A stretch of 9,602 bases of DNA, taken from positions 1 to 9,602 of the forward strand of contig CAIRSV010000333.1 in NCBI GenBank assembly GCA_903881265.1. The letters run 5' to 3'. Positions 5,716-9,602 of this stretch are shown here, piece by piece; the first letter of the stretch is position 1; the number at the start of each line of letters is the position of its first letter. The translations under genes and the position numbers were made by a program. Origin of the DNA: an uncultured Bacteroidota bacterium. Lineage in GTDB: Bacteria > Bacteroidota > Bacteroidia > Chitinophagales > Chitinophagaceae. The notes under the pieces are model-generated. The model saw only the letters and a program-made list of their open reading frames with translations. It had not been told where the DNA came from and searched no databases.

Positions 5716-8280
5716 ATGGATTCTCAATTTTCAATAAAAGTGAAAGAAATAATTTCATACAGCCGAGAGGAAGCGCTTCGTTTGGGAAATGATTTCATCG
5801 GAACAGAGCATCTGCTATTAGGTATGATTCGCGACGGTCAAGGATTGGGAATCAAGGTGCTTCAAAATCTTAAGGTCGATCTATATGATTTGCGTCAAGA
5901 ATTAGAAGTCGTTATCAAAAATAAAGGTGCCGCCAAGAAGCTAGAAAATTTAAATAGCCTACCCCTAACCAAGCAAGCAGAAAAAGTTATTCGTATCACA
6001 GTTCTCGAGGCCAAAGCAATGAAAAGTTTATTGGCTGAAAGCGAACATCTCGTGCTTTCTATTCTTAAGAATAAAGAGAATGTGGCTTGTCAAATCTTGC
6101 ATCAATTCAAGGTTGATTACGATACATTCAAGAATGAACTTGAAATGGTCACAGGTGCTGGAACAGGTGAAGGTTCAACAGGGTTTACAGGCGAGTTAAA
6201 GGATGATCAAGGGTCATTTGATGACGATGATGAGCGCTCTCAATTTCCGCGCAAACCGGCATCGCCTTCAAGCTCTAAATCTAAAACACCGGTGCTCGAT
6301 AATTTCGGTCGCGATATCACACGTCTTGCTGAACTAGGACAATTAGATCCTATCGTTGGACGTGAAACAGAAATCGAGCGTGTGTCACAAATCTTATCAA
6401 GAAGAAAGAAAAATAATCCTATTCTTATTGGCGAACCGGGTGTGGGTAAGACAGCTATCGTTGAAGGGTTAGCCCTGCGTATCTATCAACGTAAAGTATC
6501 CCGTGTATTATTTGAGAAGCGCGTGATAAGTCTTGATTTGGCCGCACTAGTCGCAGGTACAAAATATCGTGGTCAATTTGAAGAGCGAATGAAAGCCATC
6601 ATGAATGAGCTTGAAAAGAATCGCGATGTGATTCTATTCATTGATGAGATACATACGATTGTTGGTGCAGGTGGTGCGAGTGGTTCGCTTGATGCATCCA
6701 ATATCTTCAAGCCTGCTCTAGCTCGTGGCGAGCTTCAATGTATCGGTGCTTCTACCTTAGATGAATACCGTATGCATATCGAGAAGGACGGCGCCTTGGA
6801 TCGCAGGTTTCAAAAAGTATTGATAGAACCACCTAGCGTTGAAGACACCATCGTGATATTGAATAACCTAAAAATAAAATACGAAGACTTTCATAATGTC
6901 AGCTATAGTCAAGAAGCTATTGACGCTTGCGTGAAATTGAGTAACCGCTATATCACTGATCGTTTATTACCTGATAAGGCCATCGACGTGATGGATGAAG
7001 TGGGCGCGCGAGTGCATTTGAAAAATATTGATGTGCCTAAGAATATTCTTGAACTCGAACAGAAGATAGAAGATATCAAGGTTGAAAAGAATAAGGTGGT
7101 CAAGAGTCAGCAGTTTGAAAAGGCTGCATCCTTGCGTGATTCTGAAAAGAAACTGCAGGAAGAATTAGAAATTGCCAAGAATAATTGGGAGGAAGAAATT
7201 AAGAGTCAGCGTATTCCTATTTCTGAAGAAGAGATTGCAGAAGTCATTCATATGATGACAGGCATTCCGGTAAAACGAATGGTGGCTGCAGAGAGTGAGA
7301 AGCTTCGCAATATGGGTGACGATCTTAATAAAGTTGTTGTCGGACAAGAGGAGGCCGTAAAGAAAGTAGTCAAAGCAATACAACGAAACAGGGTAGGGTT
7401 GAAAGATCCAAAGAAGCCAATAGGTTCGTTTATTTTCTTAGGTCCTACAGGTGTTGGTAAAACAGAATTAGCCCGCTGCCTTGCCCGTAATTTATTTGAC
7501 AGTGACGACGCCTTAATTCGAATTGATATGAGCGAGTATATGGAGAAGTTCTCTGTAAGTCGCTTAATAGGAGCGCCTCCGGGCTATGTGGGTTATGAAG
7601 AAGGGGGGCAATTAACCGAAAAAGTTCGACGTAAACCCTACAGCATTATTTTATTGGATGAAATAGAAAAAGCCCATCCAGATATTTATAATATTTTATT
7701 GCAAGTACTTGATGACGGTCAATTGACAGATGGCATGGGACGTAAGATTGATTTCAAGAATAGTATCATCATTATGACTTCAAATATCGGTGTGCGTCAG
7801 TTGAAGGAATTTGGTGATGGTGTTGGTTTTGCCACAAGTGCGAAAGTCATCAATGCCGAAGATAATAGTAAAGCAGTGATTGAAAAAGCATTGAAGAAAA
7901 CATTCGCGCCCGAATTTTTAAATCGTATTGATGACGTGGTTGTCTTCAATACATTGACCAAAGAGCACATCAATGTTATCATTGATCTTGTGATGGCCAA
8001 TGTCATGAAGCGTTTATCCGCGCTTGGATTCAAACTAGAATTGACAGAAAAGGCGAAAAGTTTCTTAGGCGATAAAGGCTATGATCAGCAATTTGGTGCT
8101 CGACCATTACACAGAGCGATTCAAAAATATTTAGAAGATCCATTAGCGGAAGAAATTTTGAACCTTGGTGTGAAGGAAGGTGATACCTTGATCGCTGATG
8201 TAGATGAAGCAACGTCTCTGTTGACCTTTACACATAAACAAAAGTCTAAGAAGGAAAAGTCAGGGGAATCGAAGGGGTAG
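5716..8280 (+). CDS. clpC: ATP-dependent Clp protease ATP-binding subunit ClpC (Hsp100 AAA+ unfoldase)
   Basis: 854 residues from the ATG at 5716, normal for ClpC. The frame is open upstream to about 5620, but MDSQFSIKVKEI matches a usual ClpC beginning and sits behind the promoter-like box. Residues 1-145 are the double Clp_N repeat. Residues 146-195 are an acidic, Ser-rich linker. AAA-1 has Walker A GEPGVGKT (239-246) and Walker B VILFIDE (305-311). A coiled-coil middle region with a UVR-like segment (about 445-490) separates ClpC from ClpA and ClpB. AAA-2 has Walker A GPTGVGKT (576-583), Walker B IILLDE (644-649) and sensor-2 GARPL (794-798). VGF at 703-705 is the ClpP-docking loop, so it should work with ClpP, which is not in this window. 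Both ATPase sites look intact. By family role it unfolds damaged or adaptor-delivered proteins in the cytoplasm. It is transcribed alone and ends at a strong terminator. Confidence 0.97.
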   Translation: MDSQFSIKVKEIISYSREEALRLGNDFIGTEHLLLGMIRDGQGLGIKVLQNLKVDLYDLRQELEVVIKNKGAAKKLENLNSLPLTKQAEKVIRITVLEAKAMKSLLAESEHLVLSILKNKENVACQILHQFKVDYDTFKNELEMVTGAGTGEGSTGFTGELKDDQGSFDDDDERSQFPRKPASPSSSKSKTPVLDNFGRDITRLAELGQLDPIVGRETEIERVSQILSRRKKNNPILIGEPGVGKTAIVEGLALRIYQRKVSRVLFEKRVISLDLAALVAGTKYRGQFEERMKAIMNELEKNRDVILFIDEIHTIVGAGGASGSLDASNIFKPALARGELQCIGASTLDEYRMHIEKDGALDRRFQKVLIEPPSVEDTIVILNNLKIKYEDFHNVSYSQEAIDACVKLSNRYITDRLLPDKAIDVMDEVGARVHLKNIDVPKNILELEQKIEDIKVEKNKVVKSQQFEKAASLRDSEKKLQEELEIAKNNWEEEIKSQRIPISEEEIAEVIHMMTGIPVKRMVAAESEKLRNMGDDLNKVVVGQEEAVKKVVKAIQRNRVGLKDPKKPIGSFIFLGPTGVGKTELARCLARNLFDSDDALIRIDMSEYMEKFSVSRLIGAPPGYVGYEEGGQLTEKVRRKPYSIILLDEIEKAHPDIYNILLQVLDDGQLTDGMGRKIDFKNSIIIMTSNIGVRQLKEFGDGVGFATSAKVINAEDNSKAVIEKALKKTFAPEFLNRIDDVVVFNTLTKEHINVIIDLVMANVMKRLSALGFKLELTEKAKSFLGDKGYDQQFGARPLHRAIQKYLEDPLAEEILNLGVKEGDTLIADVDEATSLLTFTHKQKSKKEKSGESKG

Positions 8281-8304
8281 TTGATACTATATTTTATATT
8301 ATTG

Positions 8305-8338
8305 AAAAGAGATTCAGCTTGCTGAGTCTCTTTTTTTT
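8305..8338 (+). terminator. Rho-independent terminator of clpC
   Basis: The arms 8305-8318 and 8321-8334 pair over up to 14 bases with one G-U, closing on a CTTG tetraloop (8318-8321). Eight T residues run from 8331 to 8338. It begins 25 bases after the clpC stop. The A-tract on the left arm could let it act weakly on minus-strand transcripts from the 8511-8885 gene as well. Confidence 0.92.
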
Positions 8339-8510
8339 GAATTATCCAAGAGGCATATATTAACGACGACGAACGGTTTTGTTGCTTTGTTGTAGGATGG
8401 TTCTTTTCTATTACGAAATTGTAAGAGCCATGATACATTATATAAAATACGCATGTCGAACACTTAATTTCTTGGCCTTGCTTGATGAAATTAAAAAGCA
8501 CATAATGCAA

Positions 8511-8885
8511 TCATCTTATGTTCACTTGTTGTCTGATGGTAAGAGATGCTACTATAAGAAATGGAATTGTTGACACCAATATTTTTATATTCAAACTTAT
8601 CAACCCTAGTACAAACATAAATCCCAATAATAATCCTAAACCTGCTATGCCAATATAGGTCAGTCGTTTGTCGGGAGTTTTTTGAAACAACGTGGCCAAT
8701 AATGATAGTTGACTCAGAAAAGGGAGTATGATGAATGGGTGAAGAACAGAGCTAGGTTCTCTGAATAATTTAGAAAATAGCTGTGTTTCTGCGTTCAACA
8801 AAAAGAGATGATTATTGCCACCCCATTCTAAATACCCTATAAGTGATGTTATAATCAAGAGGACATTAAGAATTTTACATTTCAT
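8511..8885 (-). CDS. Small four-helix integral membrane protein of unknown function
   Basis: 124 residues with four predicted membrane segments at about 5-18, 50-67, 75-97 and 100-117. After the first helix comes a conserved-looking stretch, YLEWGGNNHLFLLNAE (18-33), followed by a loop with FREPSSVLHP (41-50). I recall similar short proteins (EWG..H.F, LHP, SLNIK) as unnamed families in Bacteroidota, but cannot name a function. The ATG at 8883-8885 has no Shine-Dalgarno sequence; the stop is TGA at 8511-8513. It lies 66 bases downstream of the outer-membrane barrel gene on the same strand with no TAnnTTTG box in the gap, so it may be co-transcribed with it. Hydrophobic pattern and length support a real gene. 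Confidence 0.78.
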   Translation of the reverse strand: MKCKILNVLLIITSLIGYLEWGGNNHLFLLNAETQLFSKLFREPSSVLHPFIILPFLSQLSLLATLFQKTPDKRLTYIGIAGLGLLLGFMFVLGLISLNIKILVSTIPFLIVASLTIRQQVNIR

Positions 8886-8951
8886 GCTTGCAGTTGTTTA
8901 TCTAACTCGAATATCAAATTGGTTTTAGACTTGAATAAATATAATTCACGT

Positions 8952-9602
8952 TTAAAATGCCCTGCTCACACCCAATACCCAGCGAAAGGCAAACTGCTGT
9001 GGTTTGGCATAAGGAGTTGAACTGATAAAGAATGGAAAGTCGCAACGAATAACGAATGGATTCACTTTCTCTAAGGGGCCAAATTTCTTGATGGTGAGGG
9101 CGGCGCCAATACCAGCATCAGCCCGTAGTTTACTCCATGAGGATACAGGTTTTAATTCGGGAATGCTATTGCTGTTTAATAGGCCTCGACTCATAGCGCC
9201 TGCATCGCTAAACAAATAGGTATCGAGATGTAGATAATCCTTTATTATAGTTGGTTTGAAGGTAATGAGGCGGTCAAATTCTACTTCGATATTCAATGCC
9301 GCGCCACTGCGTCCTTTATAATTGATATACTTGCCGCTTGCATCTTCATCAATGGCATAATAGCCTGTATAGCCTCTCAGATTCAACCCGCCGCCTGCTT
9401 GTATATGCGAAAAGCCATCCGTTGTAAAACCACCCATATCAGCAGGTAGTATGCCTTGTGATCGGGTGATCTTGTTTTCCATCATCTCCTCTGGATTGCC
9501 GCCCTGCAAAAAGAGCGCACTTTCATTTGGTATATTGTTGCCTGTTCCTAATCGTACAAAAGCTCTTGTATTGATGTCGAGTTTGTTCCAACTTTTTTTA
9601 TG
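8952..9602 (-). CDS. C-terminal outer-membrane beta-barrel region of a large protein (Omp85/surface-antigen-like), 5' end outside window
   Basis: The minus-strand frame is open from the right edge to the TAA at 8952-8954, giving 216 visible residues with no credible start; the protein continues beyond 9602. The sequence alternates polar and aromatic beta strands, contains GGGLNLRGYTGY with LRGY at about residues 75-78 (like the V/I-R-G-F/Y motif in loop 6 of Omp85 barrels), and ends FAFRWVLGVSRAF with the terminal Phe typical of outer-membrane barrels. This supports a barrel inserted by the BAM machinery. From memory, barrels with NPEEMMENK and RADAGIGAALTIKKFGPL segments form the tail of large M1 metallopeptidase-like proteins in Bacteroidota. 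The peptidase part would lie outside the window, so that is inference only. Confidence 0.75.
   Translation of the reverse strand, partial: HKKSWNKLDINTRAFVRLGTGNNIPNESALFLQGGNPEEMMENKITRSQGILPADMGGFTTDGFSHIQAGGGLNLRGYTGYYAIDEDASGKYINYKGRSGAALNIEVEFDRLITFKPTIIKDYLHLDTYLFSDAGAMSRGLLNSNSIPELKPVSSWSKLRADAGIGAALTIKKFGPLEKVNPFVIRCDFPFFISSTPYAKPQQFAFRWVLGVSRAF

Noticed and set aside
8379..8573. Plus-strand 64-residue frame after the clpC terminator
   Set aside because: Cys- and Tyr-rich odd composition, and it overlaps the better-supported membrane protein gene on the other strand.

Overview
The window looks like ordinary chromosome from an AT-rich member of the Bacteroidota, possibly Chitinophagales or a relative (the order is a guess). 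Four signs support the phylum. The first gene ends in a type IX secretion C-terminal sorting domain and carries repetitive Ig-like domains. Promoter-like TAnnTTTG boxes lie upstream of several genes. Most start codons have no convincing Shine-Dalgarno sequence. The ClpC and STAS proteins have Bacteroidota-like sequences.

Layout, left to right. Positions 1-962 (+) are the 3' end of a large secreted, repeat-built surface protein with two 237-bp tandem repeats. Positions 1237-1755 (+) encode an unrecognised 172-residue soluble protein behind a plausible promoter. Positions 1901-3781 (-) encode an Nramp-type metal transporter fused to a universal stress protein domain. Positions 3991-5214 (-) encode CinA, and 5278-5649 (-) a small STAS-domain protein that is probably the first gene of a two-gene operon with cinA. 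Divergent from these, 5716-8280 (+) encodes the AAA+ unfoldase ClpC and ends at a strong intrinsic terminator (8305-8338). Positions 8511-8885 (-) encode a small four-helix membrane protein. Positions 8952-9602 (-) are the 3' end of a large outer-membrane beta-barrel protein that runs off the right edge.

Functionally this is mostly housekeeping and stress physiology (protein quality control, divalent metal uptake, NAD-related nucleotide salvage or repair by CinA) flanked by cell-surface genes. I see no RNA genes, CRISPR array, phage genes or insertion sequence, and no convincing undescribed multi-gene system.

The most interesting items are modest. They are a STAS protein whose phospho-acceptor site is replaced by acidic residues, a CinA with a shortened glycine-rich loop in its amidase domain, the Nramp-USP fusion, and two intergenic stretches (about 3862-3950 and 8387-8465) that share two colinear short blocks and may be copies of a dispersed repeat. 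Gaps of note: 963-1236 holds only a promoter-like site near its right end. 1756-1900 separates convergent genes and holds only a small palindrome. 3782-3990 and 8341-8510 hold the repeat-like blocks.
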